Shown here: positions 54,141-62,862 of the stretch, piece by piece
Numbering within the stretch: the first letter of the stretch is position 1
Layout: each line of letters begins with the position of its first letter
The notes under the pieces: model-generated
Seen by the model: the letters and a program-made list of their open reading frames with translations, nothing else
What the model was told of the DNA's origin: nothing
Database searches by the model: none
From: an uncultured Mollicutes bacterium
Lineage (GTDB): Bacteria; Bacillota_I; Bacilli_A; RFN20; CAG-826
Reading direction: 5' to 3'
DNA length: 64,000 nt
Assembly (NCBI GenBank): GCA_900539595.1
Contig: UQCQ01000003.1
Span: 1-64,000 of the forward strand
Made by a program: the position numbers and the translations under genes

Positions 54141-56129
54141 ATGGAAGAACATCGCTTTAAGCTCGTTTCCAAATACAAGCCAACAGGGGATCAGCCAGAA
54201 GCAATTGAGAAGATTCTTCATCGAATTTCCTTAGGAGAGAAATGGAACGTCATCCAGGGGGCGACTGGAACGGGCAAGACGTTTACCGACGCTAATATCG
54301 TTGCAGCGTTGAACCGTCCCACACTGGTAATGGTTCACAACAAAACGTTAGCCTCTCAGCTTTATGGGGAATTCAAAGAGCTATTTCCAGAGAATCGTGT
54401 CGAATATTTTATTTCGAACTTTGATTTCTATCAGCCAGAAGCATATATCCCAAAAAGCGACACTTATATTGACAAGAATGCCGTCATGAATGAGGAAATC
54501 GACATGATGCGTTCTGCCGCCATGAATTCGATCCTCCAACGTCGTGATACGATTGTTGTATGTTCTGTCGCCGCCATTTACGGTTTAAGTGATCCTAACG
54601 AATATCAAGGTTTGATTTTTGAAATTCGCCAAGGGGAGACGCTAGATCGCAAGGGCCTTTTTCGGCAGCTTTTAGACGCTCAATATACTCGTAACAATTT
54701 AGAGTTAAAACCTGGTACTTTTCGCGTTCATGGCGATGTGATCGATATCGCCCCGCCTACCCACGATTATTTTATTCGTCTTGATTGTTTTGGGGATGAA
54801 GTAGAATCCATCAAACAAATTGATGCGGTAACGGGCGAAGTCCAAAGAACTTACGCAACCTACCCTATTTTTCCTGCCTATGATCACGCTTCGACAAGAA
54901 GACGTATTGAAGCCGCTTGCAAAACGATTTCGGCCGAGTTGGATGAAAGGCTTCGCTATTTCCGGGAACAGGGGAAGCTTTTGGAAGCGGAACGTTTGGA
55001 AATGAGAACGCGCCAGGATATGGAGTCCATGCTGGAATTCGGTAGGTGTCCTGGCATCGAAAACTATTCTCGTCACATCGATGGACGACTCCCGGGACAA
55101 AGACCATTCTGTCTTTTGGACTATATGCCAAAGGACTACCTTCTTCTCATCGATGAAAGCCATGTCACGATTCCACAAATTCGTGGGATGTATAACGGAG
55201 ACCGTAGTCGCAAGGAGACGCTAGTGGAATATGGATTCCGCCTGCCAAGTGCCTTGGATAACCGACCTTTGAATTTCCAAGAATGGGAACAGTTAACGCC
55301 TAGCAATGTTATATGCACCTCTGCAACTCCCGGGGATTACGAATTGGAGAAGTGCCATAACGAAATCGTGGAACAGATTATTCGTCCTACCGGGCTATTG
55401 GATCCTGTCATCGAAGTTCGACCGACACTCGGCCAGGTGGATGATTTAATTCACGAAATCAAAGAACGCGTTAAGAAGAATGAACGCACCATGGTAGTCA
55501 CTTTAACCATCAAAATGGCGGAGGATCTTACCTCTTATTTGCGCGACCATGGCATTAAAGTGACTTATTTGCATAGTGAAACAAAGACATTAGAACGAAC
55601 GGAAATTATCTATCAACTCCGAAAAGGCAAATATGATGTCTTGGTTGGTATTAATCTTTTGCGAGAGGGCTTGGATATTCCTGAAGTGTCCTTGGTTGCC
55701 ATATTAGACGCGGACAAAGAAGGGTTCTTGCGCAGCACGCGCAGCTTGATTCAGGTCATTGGCCGTGCGGCAAGAAACGCTGAAGGGCGCGTGATTATGT
55801 ATGCGGATATGGAATCCGATTCCATGAAAGAAGCGATTACGGAAACCCTACGACGCCGCAAAATCCAGCAGCAATATAATGATGAAAATGGGGTTATTCC
55901 GACAACGATTGTCAAAGAAATTCGGCTTCCTATGCACAACAGTGAAGATGAAGTTCAAGCCTTGCTGCACGGCGAAAAACCGATCGATAAAAAACAGATG
56001 CAGATGCGCTTAGACGACATCGAAAAGCAAATGAAGGCGGCGGCGAAAGCTTATGATTTTGAAAGAGCGGCCCAACTACGAGATATTCTCTTCGAATTAA
56101 AAGCGGAACAAGAGGAAAAGCGGAAATGA
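54141..56129 (+). CDS. uvrB: Excinuclease ABC subunit B
   Basis: DNA-damage verification helicase of nucleotide excision repair. 662 aa. Walker A GATGTGKT, the beta-hairpin region YYQPEAYIP-like (FYQPEAYIPKSDTYIDKN), DESH box in LLIDESHVTIPQ and helicase motif VI in QVIGRAARN are all present. The C-terminal UVR domain (MRLDDIEKQMKAAAKAYDFERAAQLRD) interacts with UvrC. No uvrA follows, contrary to the usual uvrBA pair. No SOS box was seen. The last 4 nt overlap the HAD gene. Confidence 0.97.
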   Translation: MEEHRFKLVSKYKPTGDQPEAIEKILHRISLGEKWNVIQGATGTGKTFTDANIVAALNRPTLVMVHNKTLASQLYGEFKELFPENRVEYFISNFDFYQPEAYIPKSDTYIDKNAVMNEEIDMMRSAAMNSILQRRDTIVVCSVAAIYGLSDPNEYQGLIFEIRQGETLDRKGLFRQLLDAQYTRNNLELKPGTFRVHGDVIDIAPPTHDYFIRLDCFGDEVESIKQIDAVTGEVQRTYATYPIFPAYDHASTRRRIEAACKTISAELDERLRYFREQGKLLEAERLEMRTRQDMESMLEFGRCPGIENYSRHIDGRLPGQRPFCLLDYMPKDYLLLIDESHVTIPQIRGMYNGDRSRKETLVEYGFRLPSALDNRPLNFQEWEQLTPSNVICTSATPGDYELEKCHNEIVEQIIRPTGLLDPVIEVRPTLGQVDDLIHEIKERVKKNERTMVVTLTIKMAEDLTSYLRDHGIKVTYLHSETKTLERTEIIYQLRKGKYDVLVGINLLREGLDIPEVSLVAILDADKEGFLRSTRSLIQVIGRAARNAEGRVIMYADMESDSMKEAITETLRRRKIQQQYNDENGVIPTTIVKEIRLPMHNSEDEVQALLHGEKPIDKKQMQMRLDDIEKQMKAAAKAYDFERAAQLRDILFELKAEQEEKRK

Positions 56130-56761
56130 AAAATTACGACATTTATTTATTCGATTTTGACGGAACAACATTCGATACCAAAGAGTCCCTTGTTCCCGTA
56201 TTCAAATCCGCTTTTGCGGCGATTGGCATGGATTGCACGCCGGAACAAGCCCATCACTACATGCATCAAAACGTCTTGCAAACTTTACAAGAAAGAAACG
56301 TTCCTACTTCGTTATATGACGCCTTTGAAAAGGCCATTCGAAAAGCCATCGATCTTCCAGAAGCCATTCAAGCAAGTCGCCCATTTCCCGAAACAAAAGA
56401 AGTATTGTCTGCTCTTCAGCAACAAGGAAAACGCGTAGCTTTTGTTTCGGGAAACTCTTCCCACCACATTCAACTTTGTTTGGATTGCTGGAAGGTGGAT
56501 CCATCGCATTACGAATTTGTGGTGGGAAATGACGAATACAAAAACGGGAAGCCAGATCCTGAGCCCATTCTTTGCGCCTTAAATCGTATGGGCGTTTCCC
56601 CTAATTCCCACATTTGCTATATCGGGGATTCTCATCAAGATATCGAATGCGCTAAAGCTGCCGGAGTGGATGCGATCTTCATTTCTAGAAATGGGAACGA
56701 TAACCCTCCCACTCGGCCCGAAGCCCTTATCCAGAGCCTTAAAGAGTTGCTTTTGAGATAA
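56126..56761 (+). CDS. HAD-superfamily phosphatase (subfamily IA)
   Basis: 211-aa phosphatase. Motif I is LFDFDGTTFDT, motif II the Ser of FVSGNSSH, motif III the Lys in KNGKPDPEP, motif IV YIGDSHQDIECA. A helical cap of about 60 residues lies between motifs I and II. Possible phosphoglycolate or nucleotide-related phosphatase; substrate is not determined. It overlaps the uvrB stop by 4 nt (ATGA). Confidence 0.88.
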   Translation: MKNYDIYLFDFDGTTFDTKESLVPVFKSAFAAIGMDCTPEQAHHYMHQNVLQTLQERNVPTSLYDAFEKAIRKAIDLPEAIQASRPFPETKEVLSALQQQGKRVAFVSGNSSHHIQLCLDCWKVDPSHYEFVVGNDEYKNGKPDPEPILCALNRMGVSPNSHICYIGDSHQDIECAKAAGVDAIFISRNGNDNPPTRPEALIQSLKELLLR

Positions 56762-56850
56762 AAAGACTTTGAAAATAGGAGTTTCAGTTGCGGTTTGAAC
56801 CATTTTGGTTTAACGTATTCAAGCGTTTTTAGGCGAAAGGAGAAAAATGC

Positions 56851-57123
56851 ATGAAGTGGTATGACATAATCTTCATCATCGTTTCGTTGATCATTATTAT
56901 CCTTTCTCTTCTTCAGGGCGGTAAATCCGAAGGTGCTTCCGGTGCGATCACCGGCGGCGGATTGAACGTCTTTGCAAAAACGAAGGAGCGCGGTTCCGAG
57001 AAAGTCGTTACCTATTTGACCTTCGCGTTCGCTATTTTGTTCTTGACCCTTGCTTTGATTGTTATGCTGCTAAACGGAGCAGGGGCGGATGCCTCCAGCT
57101 CCACCTCTTCGGTCGCTGCTTAA
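56851..57123 (+). CDS. secG: Protein-export membrane protein SecG
   Basis: Non-essential third subunit of SecYEG. 90 aa with two hydrophobic spans (IIFIIVSLIIIILSLLQ and VVTYLTFAFAILFLTLALIVMLL). Between them lies the conserved Gly-rich loop (GGKSEGASGAITGGG). AAAGGAG precedes the start. secE (3897) and secA (49151) are in the same window. Confidence 0.92.
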   Translation: MKWYDIIFIIVSLIIIILSLLQGGKSEGASGAITGGGLNVFAKTKERGSEKVVTYLTFAFAILFLTLALIVMLLNGAGADASSSTSSVAA

Positions 57124-57137
57124 TTTTTTGAAACCTC

Positions 57138-57161
57138 GGCGCCCCAAACGGGGTGCTTTTT
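57138..57161 (+). terminator. Terminator after secG
   Basis: GCGCCCC pairs with GGGGTGC (one wobble) with an AAAC loop, followed by T5. It separates secG from folD. Confidence 0.85.
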
Positions 57162-57194
57162 CTTACCTTTTTACTACCCTTTCTTCGCTAGGAT

Positions 57195-57200
57195 GATAAT
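57195..57200 (+). promoter_or_regulatory. -10 box GATAAT, leaderless layout, before folD
   Basis: GATAAT ends 8 nt before ATG 57209, with no ribosome site between. No TTGACA is seen at the -35 place. Confidence 0.4.
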
Positions 57201-57208
57201 ATTTTTCC

Positions 57209-58012
57209 ATGACAATCAAAGAGTATGTTGCTGCGCGAAAAATAGCGATGCGCGATGAAATTTCCAAAACTGGAAAAATTCCCCATTTTGTAGTGATTCA
57301 GGCCAATGATAATCCGGCTAGCGATGCCTATATTCGTGGAAAATTAAAAGATGCCGCTGAAATCGGAGCGGAAGCGGAACTTCGCAAATTCTCCCCCGAT
57401 ATTAGCGAAGCCGAATTGCTTGAAGAGATTGCGAAAGCGAATCTCGATTCTTCCGTAGACGGCTTGATTGTCCAACTCCCTCTCCCCAAACAAATTTCGG
57501 AGGAGCGAATCAAATTAGCCGTTGATCCTAAAAAAGACATTGATGGATTCCATCCGTTAGGTTCGTTTGACCCCTGCACCCCAAAGGGGATCGTAGATTA
57601 TTTGTCCGCGGAAGGCTTTAACTTCAAAGGGAAAAATGCTGTTGTCCTTGGCCGTTCCAATATCGTGGGCAAGCCTATGGCTAAGATGCTGCTTAAGAAG
57701 GACTGCAACGTAACGGTTCTTCATAGCAAAACCAGTGAAGAGGACAAAACATTTTATCTCGCCCACGCCGATCTTATCGTGGTGGCCATTGGCCGTTTGG
57801 GTTATTTAGATGGCCGCTTTCAATACAAAAAAGACGCCATTATCGTAGATGTTGGAATCAATCGTGGAGAAGATGGCAAATTGCATGGCGACGCCGTTCC
57901 TAATCTTCCGGTTGCCATCCAAACTCCCGTTCCGGGAGGAGTGGGGCTTTTGACCCGTATTGCTTTGATGGATAATCTCCTCCTTGCCTTTAAAAGCGGA
58001 AAGGCCTTATGA
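57209..58012 (+). CDS. folD: Bifunctional methylenetetrahydrofolate dehydrogenase/cyclohydrolase
   Basis: One-carbon metabolism enzyme that makes formyl-THF and NADPH. 267 aa. The catalytic Lys lies in YIRGKLKDA, the GLIVQLPLPK signature is present, and the NAD(P)-binding region has VVLGRSNIVGKPMAKMLL. The PVPGGVGLLT motif closes the C-terminus. It begins with an apparently leaderless start and overlaps phoH by 4 nt. Confidence 0.96.
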   Translation: MTIKEYVAARKIAMRDEISKTGKIPHFVVIQANDNPASDAYIRGKLKDAAEIGAEAELRKFSPDISEAELLEEIAKANLDSSVDGLIVQLPLPKQISEERIKLAVDPKKDIDGFHPLGSFDPCTPKGIVDYLSAEGFNFKGKNAVVLGRSNIVGKPMAKMLLKKDCNVTVLHSKTSEEDKTFYLAHADLIVVAIGRLGYLDGRFQYKKDAIIVDVGINRGEDGKLHGDAVPNLPVAIQTPVPGGVGLLTRIALMDNLLLAFKSGKAL

Positions 58013-58770
58013 GTTCTGATTCCCGCTATCATCTATTTGGAATCGATTTCGGCCAAAATGAAGGTCAAAGAGAATTGATTCGTCTCATTCATTTAGATTC
58101 GGACTTAATGCCCGTTGTTTTCTGCAAGGGTAGTGCCGGGACGGGAAAAACCTTCGCAGCTTTGGCAGCAAGCCTCCATTTAGTCCGCGGCCCTAAGACG
58201 AGCCGAAAATACAAAACGATTTATTATGTCCGCGAACCTGTGGAAATGGGGCATCGACTCGGATACCTAAAAGGAACGGAAGAAGATAAGTATGGGCCTT
58301 ATTTGGGCCCCCTTTTGGATAATTATTCGCATTTGATGGAGAACGTCCATCCAGATGAAGGCCATCCTCTTCGCGAGTCGAGACGCAAAATCACGGAAGA
58401 AGCCATGAGTCCGGCTTATTCGCGCCTGCCTTCCGATATTATTCCGCTAGCGCCCGAATTTATGCGTGGCCGCTCTTTTCAAGACGCCATCATTCTTGTC
58501 GACGAAGCACAGAATATGACATTAGACGAGCTGCAGACTATGGTGACGCGATTGGGGCGACATTCCAAAATGGTCATCATCGGATCCCCTAATCAAATTG
58601 ACGTCTCTGGGCAAAGCGTGGAGAAAAACGATTTTGAAATCGCCTATGAAATTCTCAAGCCGACGGGACTAGTCGGTTACGTAGAACTTATCGCCCCGAT
58701 GCGTTCCTCTTTTGTCGTCGATTTCGATATGCGTTTTGTGGAATATAAAACCAAGCATAAGGAAAAATAA
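58009..58770 (+). CDS. PhoH-family ATPase
   Basis: P-loop ATPase of 253 aa in the PhoH group. Walker A is KGSAGTGKTFAAL, Walker B AIILVDEAQNMT, and the sensor segment is MVIIGSPNQIDVS. No PIN domain is attached (unlike PhoH2) and no KH domain (unlike YbeZ-linked forms), so it is the lone-ATPase type. It may couple ATP hydrolysis to an RNA nuclease. It overlaps folD by 4 nt. The only PIN protein in the window is at 23877. Confidence 0.88.
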   Translation: MSSDSRYHLFGIDFGQNEGQRELIRLIHLDSDLMPVVFCKGSAGTGKTFAALAASLHLVRGPKTSRKYKTIYYVREPVEMGHRLGYLKGTEEDKYGPYLGPLLDNYSHLMENVHPDEGHPLRESRRKITEEAMSPAYSRLPSDIIPLAPEFMRGRSFQDAIILVDEAQNMTLDELQTMVTRLGRHSKMVIIGSPNQIDVSGQSVEKNDFEIAYEILKPTGLVGYVELIAPMRSSFVVDFDMRFVEYKTKHKEK

Positions 58771-58790
58771 AAGCCGGATTTCTCCGGCTA
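58768..58790 (-). terminator. Terminator for the minus-strand membrane-protein gene
   Basis: Read on the minus strand, AGCCGG-loop-CCGGCT is followed by TTTATTTTTCC, a good U-tract for the gene at 58808-59569. On the plus strand the same hairpin follows phoH but lacks a T-run. Confidence 0.8.
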
Positions 58791-58807
58791 AGCAAAACTC
58801 TTATCTT

Positions 58808-59569
58808 TTATTTCTTATCCACTTCTTCGGCGGTGATGACGGGATGGTCATTGCCGTCTTCTTTATGCTCGATATAAGCGGGCTCCCTAACGTTGGTTTG
58901 TTCTTCGGCAGGAACAGAAGGCGATGGCTGATTTTCGATAGGGCGTTTCTTGCTGGCTTTCACCATGTTAACGATAGCAATGACTCCCCAAGCGATGGAA
59001 GCGAGGCAGAAGACGATTCCAGCGATGAGCAGCACGATCCCATTGTTGTTGGCTGTGGAATAAAGGACCAATACGGCAATACCGACGGCCACTAAAACCG
59101 CAGCAAAGACGATTTCAAAGACAGGAACGAATAATTTTTTGGAACGGCGTATAATGGCAAAAACAGAGAAAGTGATGAGCAATGCGCCGATAACGATGAG
59201 CAGCACGGCAACGCCATAAATCATAAGGCGGGTGAATTGGTCGTGCATGATCATGACAACGATGGCGGCGGTGAGCTCAAATCCCGAGGTCAACATCACG
59301 CTTTCATCGGTTTGTTTCTCTTTCTTGTAGAAGACGGTGATGATGCGTAACACGGCATCCATCGCCACGAAGGCGCCCACCATAAAAGGAAGAATGGCTT
59401 GAATCCATCCACCATCCATTCCCGAGTCTTTCCCCAAGGATTGAATCCCGAAGACAATCCCAAAGACGCCTGCGACCAAGACGATCGCGGCCTCCACGAG
59501 ATTCCAAAATCCCCAGAATTGGTCAAAATCGAACGGGCGTTTTGTTTTAATACGTTTTTCTTTCGACAT
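58808..59569 (-). CDS. Multipass membrane protein, HdeD/DUF308-like
   Basis: 253 aa with about six hydrophobic helices in three pairs (e.g. FWNLVEAAIVLVAGVFGIVFG, GVAVLLIVIGALLITFSVFAI, FEIVFAAVLVAVGIAVLVL). The helical-pair pattern fits the HdeD/DUF308 group, but the match is loose. The N-terminus is basic and the C-terminal 45 residues are Pro/Glu-rich and hydrophilic. A CAAGGAG ribosome site supports the start. Divergent from the M29 peptidase gene, whose -10 region overlaps its own. Function unknown. Confidence 0.7.
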   Translation of the reverse strand: MSKEKRIKTKRPFDFDQFWGFWNLVEAAIVLVAGVFGIVFGIQSLGKDSGMDGGWIQAILPFMVGAFVAMDAVLRIITVFYKKEKQTDESVMLTSGFELTAAIVVMIMHDQFTRLMIYGVAVLLIVIGALLITFSVFAIIRRSKKLFVPVFEIVFAAVLVAVGIAVLVLYSTANNNGIVLLIAGIVFCLASIAWGVIAIVNMVKASKKRPIENQPSPSVPAEEQTNVREPAYIEHKEDGNDHPVITAEEVDKK

Positions 59570-59599
59570 AAGAAACTCCTTGCTTCTTTATTCCCGTCT

Positions 59600-59607
59600 A
59601 GTATAAA
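59600..59607. promoter_or_regulatory. Overlapping divergent -10 boxes
   Basis: Plus-strand TATAAA (59602-59607) serves the M29 peptidase. Minus-strand TATACT (59605-59600) serves the membrane-protein gene. The two overlap, so the polymerases cannot occupy both at once. Confidence 0.5.
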
Positions 59608-59633
59608 TAATTTTCGCACAAGGAGTGAACGAA

Positions 59634-60860
59634 ATGAAAAAAACTATCCTAAAAAAATATGCAGAACTCATCGTTCGTAGCGGACTAGCTTTGCGGAAGG
59701 GCCAACCCGTCATTATCACGGCGAATTTGGACCAAGAAGACTTTGTTTCTTTGGTCGTTGAGGAATGCTATAAAGTGGGGGCATCCCACGTCTATTTGGA
59801 TTGGAAATCCGAAAAGGTCGCCCGCATCACAAATAAAAAAGGAAAATTGAAGGATTTGAAGCAAGTCCTCCCCATGGAACTTGCCTACCAACAATGGTTT
59901 ACGGATGCGCTTCCCGCCCGTTTATGGATCGATTCGGATGATCCCGATGCGGCAAAAGGACTTGATGCTGCCAAGATGGCTGAAATTAAAAAAGCCCACT
60001 ATGCGGTTTGCGCTCCGCTTATCGAAGCCCGCGAGAACAAATATCAATGGTGTATCGCCGGTGCCCCTTCTAAGGCATGGGCCAAAAAGGTTTTCCCAGA
60101 CCTTTCACCCAAACAGGCTTATGAAAAGCTTTGGGAAGCCATTCTTACCACCTCTCGTGCCCTAGACGGCAACGGTGTAGAGAATTGGAAGAAGCATGAC
60201 GAAGTCTTGAAAAGCAAATGCGATTATTTGAATTCGCTTCATCTTAAGAGTCTTCATTACACTTCGAGCAACGGAACAGACTTCACGGTCGGTTTGATTC
60301 CTGGGGTTGTTTTCCTTGCTGGTGGAGAAAAAACGCTGCAAGGCACGTTCTTCCAGCCAAACATCCCCTCGGAAGAATGCTTCACCAGCCCGATGCACGG
60401 TGTGGCAGAAGGTATCGTCTATTCGGCCAAGCCCCTGGTTTATCAAGGTCATCTCATCCGCGATTTCTGGATTCGTTTCCATGAAGGGAAAGCCGTTGAA
60501 GTTCATGCGGAAGAAGGGGAAGAAGCCCTTCGTTCCATTTTGACCTTGGACGAAGGATCCGCTTACCTAGGCGAAGTGGCCCTCGTTCCCTTTGATTCAC
60601 CCATTAACAATACCGGCTTGCTTTTCTTCAGCACCCTTTACGATGAAAACGCGGCCTGCCATTTGGCTTTGGGACGCGGATTCACCAACCTCTACCCTGA
60701 TTTTGAAAAATACACGGAAGATCAGATTCATTCCTTTGGTATCACAAAATCCCTTAGCCACGTTGACTTTATGATCGGTTCCAAGGATTTGAATATCGTC
60801 GGTACGACGGAAGATGGGCGAGAAATCCAAGTCTTCCAAAACGGCAACTGGGCATTCTAA
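59634..60860 (+). CDS. M29-family metalloaminopeptidase (AmpS/PepS-like)
   Basis: 408-aa metal-dependent aminopeptidase. The metal-ligand regions seen are EECFTSPMHGVAEG, LDEGSAYLGEVALVP, ACHLALGRGF and SHVDFMIGSKDLNI, in the order and spacing of the M29 family. N-terminal segment MKKTILKKYAELIVRSGLALRKGQPV is also typical. ATG 59634 follows AAGGAG by 9 nt; a GTG 9 nt upstream is less likely. Probably cytosolic; cleaves N-terminal residues from peptides. Confidence 0.93.
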   Translation: MKKTILKKYAELIVRSGLALRKGQPVIITANLDQEDFVSLVVEECYKVGASHVYLDWKSEKVARITNKKGKLKDLKQVLPMELAYQQWFTDALPARLWIDSDDPDAAKGLDAAKMAEIKKAHYAVCAPLIEARENKYQWCIAGAPSKAWAKKVFPDLSPKQAYEKLWEAILTTSRALDGNGVENWKKHDEVLKSKCDYLNSLHLKSLHYTSSNGTDFTVGLIPGVVFLAGGEKTLQGTFFQPNIPSEECFTSPMHGVAEGIVYSAKPLVYQGHLIRDFWIRFHEGKAVEVHAEEGEEALRSILTLDEGSAYLGEVALVPFDSPINNTGLLFFSTLYDENAACHLALGRGFTNLYPDFEKYTEDQIHSFGITKSLSHVDFMIGSKDLNIVGTTEDGREIQVFQNGNWAF

Positions 60861-60899
60861 TTTCATATAGGTGAAGGATAAGGGATCTTTTCTCTGGGG

Positions 60900-61220
60900 C
60901 TATAAAACGTCCAAGCGATAAAGGGATTGGAACCTTATCCTTTTTTGATGGATGCAAAGGAATCGTTGCTCTGCGTCAATGTGATCAATGGGCCCTCGTT
61001 CTTCAAAAGAATAACCGTTTATCCAGTAGGTCGCTTGAACGATTTCGCCATGGTAATGAACAAGGATTTCGTTGATTTGCTCTGCTTGATCTGAGGAAAT
61101 AAGGGGTTTAGGCCTTTTCCCTTTTTCGTGTAGCAAGCTTCCCAAAATGGAAGACTGTTCGATTAAGGATTGATAAGGCATCCATTTCATCATGCCTCGA
61201 TCTGCGCTGGCTTCTTTCAT
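60900..61220 (-). CDS. YolD-like family protein
   Basis: 106-aa protein with the YolD signature at the N-terminus (DRGMMKWMPYQSLIEQ) and a beta-rich end (QATYWINGYSFEERGPIDHID, then IRFQSLYRLDVL). YolD-like genes sit beside UvrX/YqjW-type Y-family polymerases in Bacillus, as here, and are proposed to act as UmuD analogues. The start overlaps the polymerase stop by 4 nt, so the two are coupled. Confidence 0.88.
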   Translation of the reverse strand: MKEASADRGMMKWMPYQSLIEQSSILGSLLHEKGKRPKPLISSDQAEQINEILVHYHGEIVQATYWINGYSFEERGPIDHIDAEQRFLCIHQKRIRFQSLYRLDVL

Positions 61221-62458
61221 GCGTGGTGTCCTCCAATTTGCAAATGTCGTTCTCGAATAGTGGAATTCTTCGTTAGGGATGTCGCGCGGAGAACGGCGTT
61301 CTTCCCGTATTTTTGATTGATTTGGTCTTTTGCTTGGTCCAATCGCATCCTTTGGATTTGTTCTTCTACGGATTCAAATAAAGAGCCCTGACTCGTTGTA
61401 CTTGCTTCCGTGACTTGAAAATGGATTCCCAGTCCACGGATGGGCTCGTTTTCGACAAAACGATAGAATAATGAAAGAACTGCGGCAAAAAGAAGGTCGG
61501 TGTCGTTGCTAGGGATATCCAAACTGCATTGTCTTGAGAAGCCACCGTTTTGAGCGTATTGGCAATAAACTCCGATCCGGATTGCCATCAAGCGCTTGGA
61601 GCGTAATCGATAGCATAAATCGTCGTTCATCTCCCGTAAAACAAGGGTAGCCCCTTTCACGGAATAATCCTTCATCAACGTTTGTCCAATGGATAGGCTC
61701 TTCTCTTTTGGAACGTATTTCTCGTTGATTTTGCTTTCGTCTATTCCATTTGCGAGGTCTTTTAGTTGCTTTCCGATGATGCCGAATTCTTTCTTTAACA
61801 TGGCATCGTCTGCATGAGCCAAAGAACGAAGACTATGGATGCCCAGGCGAGACAAATGAGAGGAGATGCCGCTGGATATTCCCCAAATTTTGGTGATGGG
61901 GTGAATAGCCCACAACTTTGTTTCGACGTCTTCTTTCCCCCATCGGGCTAAAAAGGGCGGTTTTTTCTTTCCCTCGTTGTCTAAGCAAACCTTGGCTAAA
62001 AACATGTTAGGTCCAAGCCCTGCGGTGGCAGTCATTCTAAGTTCTTTTTGAATGCGGCATTGAATTCTTCGAACGATATCCTCGGCCGTGCAACGATAAA
62101 GCGATAAATAAGGGGTTAACCGCAAGAAGGATTCGTCCACGGAATAAACGTGTAAATCCTCTTCGGAAATAAAATCGAGAAAGATGGAGACGATGCGAGC
62201 GCTTTGCTCCAAATAGTAACGCATCCGCGGTTTGACAATGATTAAATCGGGAATAGGGGGCAATTCAGAGATCCGGCAAACGTTGGGACAGTGGTATTTC
62301 TCCTTGAGAAAGGGAGTACAGCTCATGACAATGGTATTCGAACTGCGGTCGGGGTCGGCAACGGCTAAAGGAGTACAGAAGGGGTCAAGACCTCTTTCGG
62401 CACATTCACAAGAGGCGTAAAAGGATTTCATGTCAATGACCGCGTAGATGTCTTCCAT
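61217..62458 (-). CDS. Y-family DNA polymerase (UvrX/YqjW-like)
   Basis: Translesion polymerase, 413 aa. Catalytic Asp in YAVIDMKSFYASCE with the nearby steric-gate Phe/Tyr pair, catalytic Asp-Glu in VYSVDESFLRLT, and the helix-hairpin-helix around IWGISSGISSHLSRLGIHSL. The C-terminal little finger follows. Its partner is the YolD-like gene downstream. No LexA box is apparent upstream; a TAAAAT box ends 6 nt before the ATG instead. Confidence 0.92.
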   Translation of the reverse strand: MEDIYAVIDMKSFYASCECAERGLDPFCTPLAVADPDRSSNTIVMSCTPFLKEKYHCPNVCRISELPPIPDLIIVKPRMRYYLEQSARIVSIFLDFISEEDLHVYSVDESFLRLTPYLSLYRCTAEDIVRRIQCRIQKELRMTATAGLGPNMFLAKVCLDNEGKKKPPFLARWGKEDVETKLWAIHPITKIWGISSGISSHLSRLGIHSLRSLAHADDAMLKKEFGIIGKQLKDLANGIDESKINEKYVPKEKSLSIGQTLMKDYSVKGATLVLREMNDDLCYRLRSKRLMAIRIGVYCQYAQNGGFSRQCSLDIPSNDTDLLFAAVLSLFYRFVENEPIRGLGIHFQVTEASTTSQGSLFESVEEQIQRMRLDQAKDQINQKYGKNAVLRATSLTKNSTIRERHLQIGGHHA

Positions 62459-62464
62459 ACCTTC

Positions 62465-62470
62465 ATTTTA
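62465..62470 (-). promoter_or_regulatory. -10 box TAAAAT, leaderless layout, before the Y-family polymerase
   Basis: On the minus strand TAAAAT is followed by GAAGGT and then ATG 62458, a 6-nt gap. The GAAGGT might double as a weak ribosome site if transcription starts earlier. Confidence 0.45.
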
Positions 62471-62638
62471 AGCCGGAATGAATTTGCTCTTGAGCCTTGT
62501 CTTTTCTATTGACGAAACGCGGTGGAAACCCGTTATGGGCCGTGTAGGAAATCCCTTATGCCGGCACGGTGGAATCGGAAACGAAAATTTTTGGTTTGAA
62601 AGTAAGGAAAAAGGAAGTGGACGACGAAAAAAACGGGG
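62471..62638. other. Non-coding stretch between polymerase and tRNA
   Basis: These 168 bases hold no supported gene. GC-rich halves CCGTG and CACGG (62549-62580 region) could pair, but no known RNA family was recognised and no terminator follows. Confidence 0.4.
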
Positions 62639-62666
62639 TTGAAAGCATCATGGAATCGTCTATAAT
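62639..62666 (+). promoter_or_regulatory. tRNA-Ala promoter
   Basis: TTGAAA (62639-62644), 16-bp spacer, TATAAT (62661-62666). The expected start near 62673 is 5 bp before the mature tRNA. Confidence 0.8.
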
Positions 62667-62677
62667 AAACGGGCCTT

Positions 62678-62753
62678 GGGGCATTAGCTCAGCTGGGAGA
62701 GCGCCTCGTTCGCAACGAGGAGGTCAGCGGTTCGATCCCGCCATGCTCCACCA
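62678..62753 (+). tRNA. tRNA-Ala (anticodon CGC)
   Basis: 76 nt with encoded CCA. The acceptor stem is GGGGCAT / ATGCTCC (one G-U pair), the D arm is AGCTCAGCTGGGAGAGC, the anticodon stem CCTCG / CGAGG closes the loop TTCGCAA, and the T arm is AGCGGTTCGATCCCGC-like. Anticodon CGC reads GCG. The G-U wobble at the third pair of the acceptor stem is the common Ala identity element. Confidence 0.97.
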
Positions 62754-62796
62754 AGACGCAAGTTGTTGTCGGACTAAAACGACATTCCAATAGATC

Positions 62797-62820
62797 GCCA
62801 CCTTCGGGTGGTTTTATTTT
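62797..62820 (+). terminator. Terminator after tRNA-Ala
   Basis: CCACC - TTCG tetraloop - GGTGG followed by TTTTATTTT. Confidence 0.85.
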
Positions 62821-62850
62821 AAAAAAGCGCCGGCAGGGGCGCTTTTCCCA
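62821..62850. terminator. Bidirectional terminator hairpin
   Basis: AAAGCGCC pairs with GGCGCTTT across a 6-nt loop. On the minus strand it is followed by T6, ending the surface-protein gene that stops at 62863. Confidence 0.8.
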
Positions 62851-62862
62851 AGCGGATGGTGT

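Noticed and set aside
62471..62638. T-box or other riboswitch before the tRNA gene
   Set aside because: A GGGTTTCCACCGCG stretch on the minus strand loosely recalls the T-box core but lacks the AGGGTGGNACCGCG consensus.
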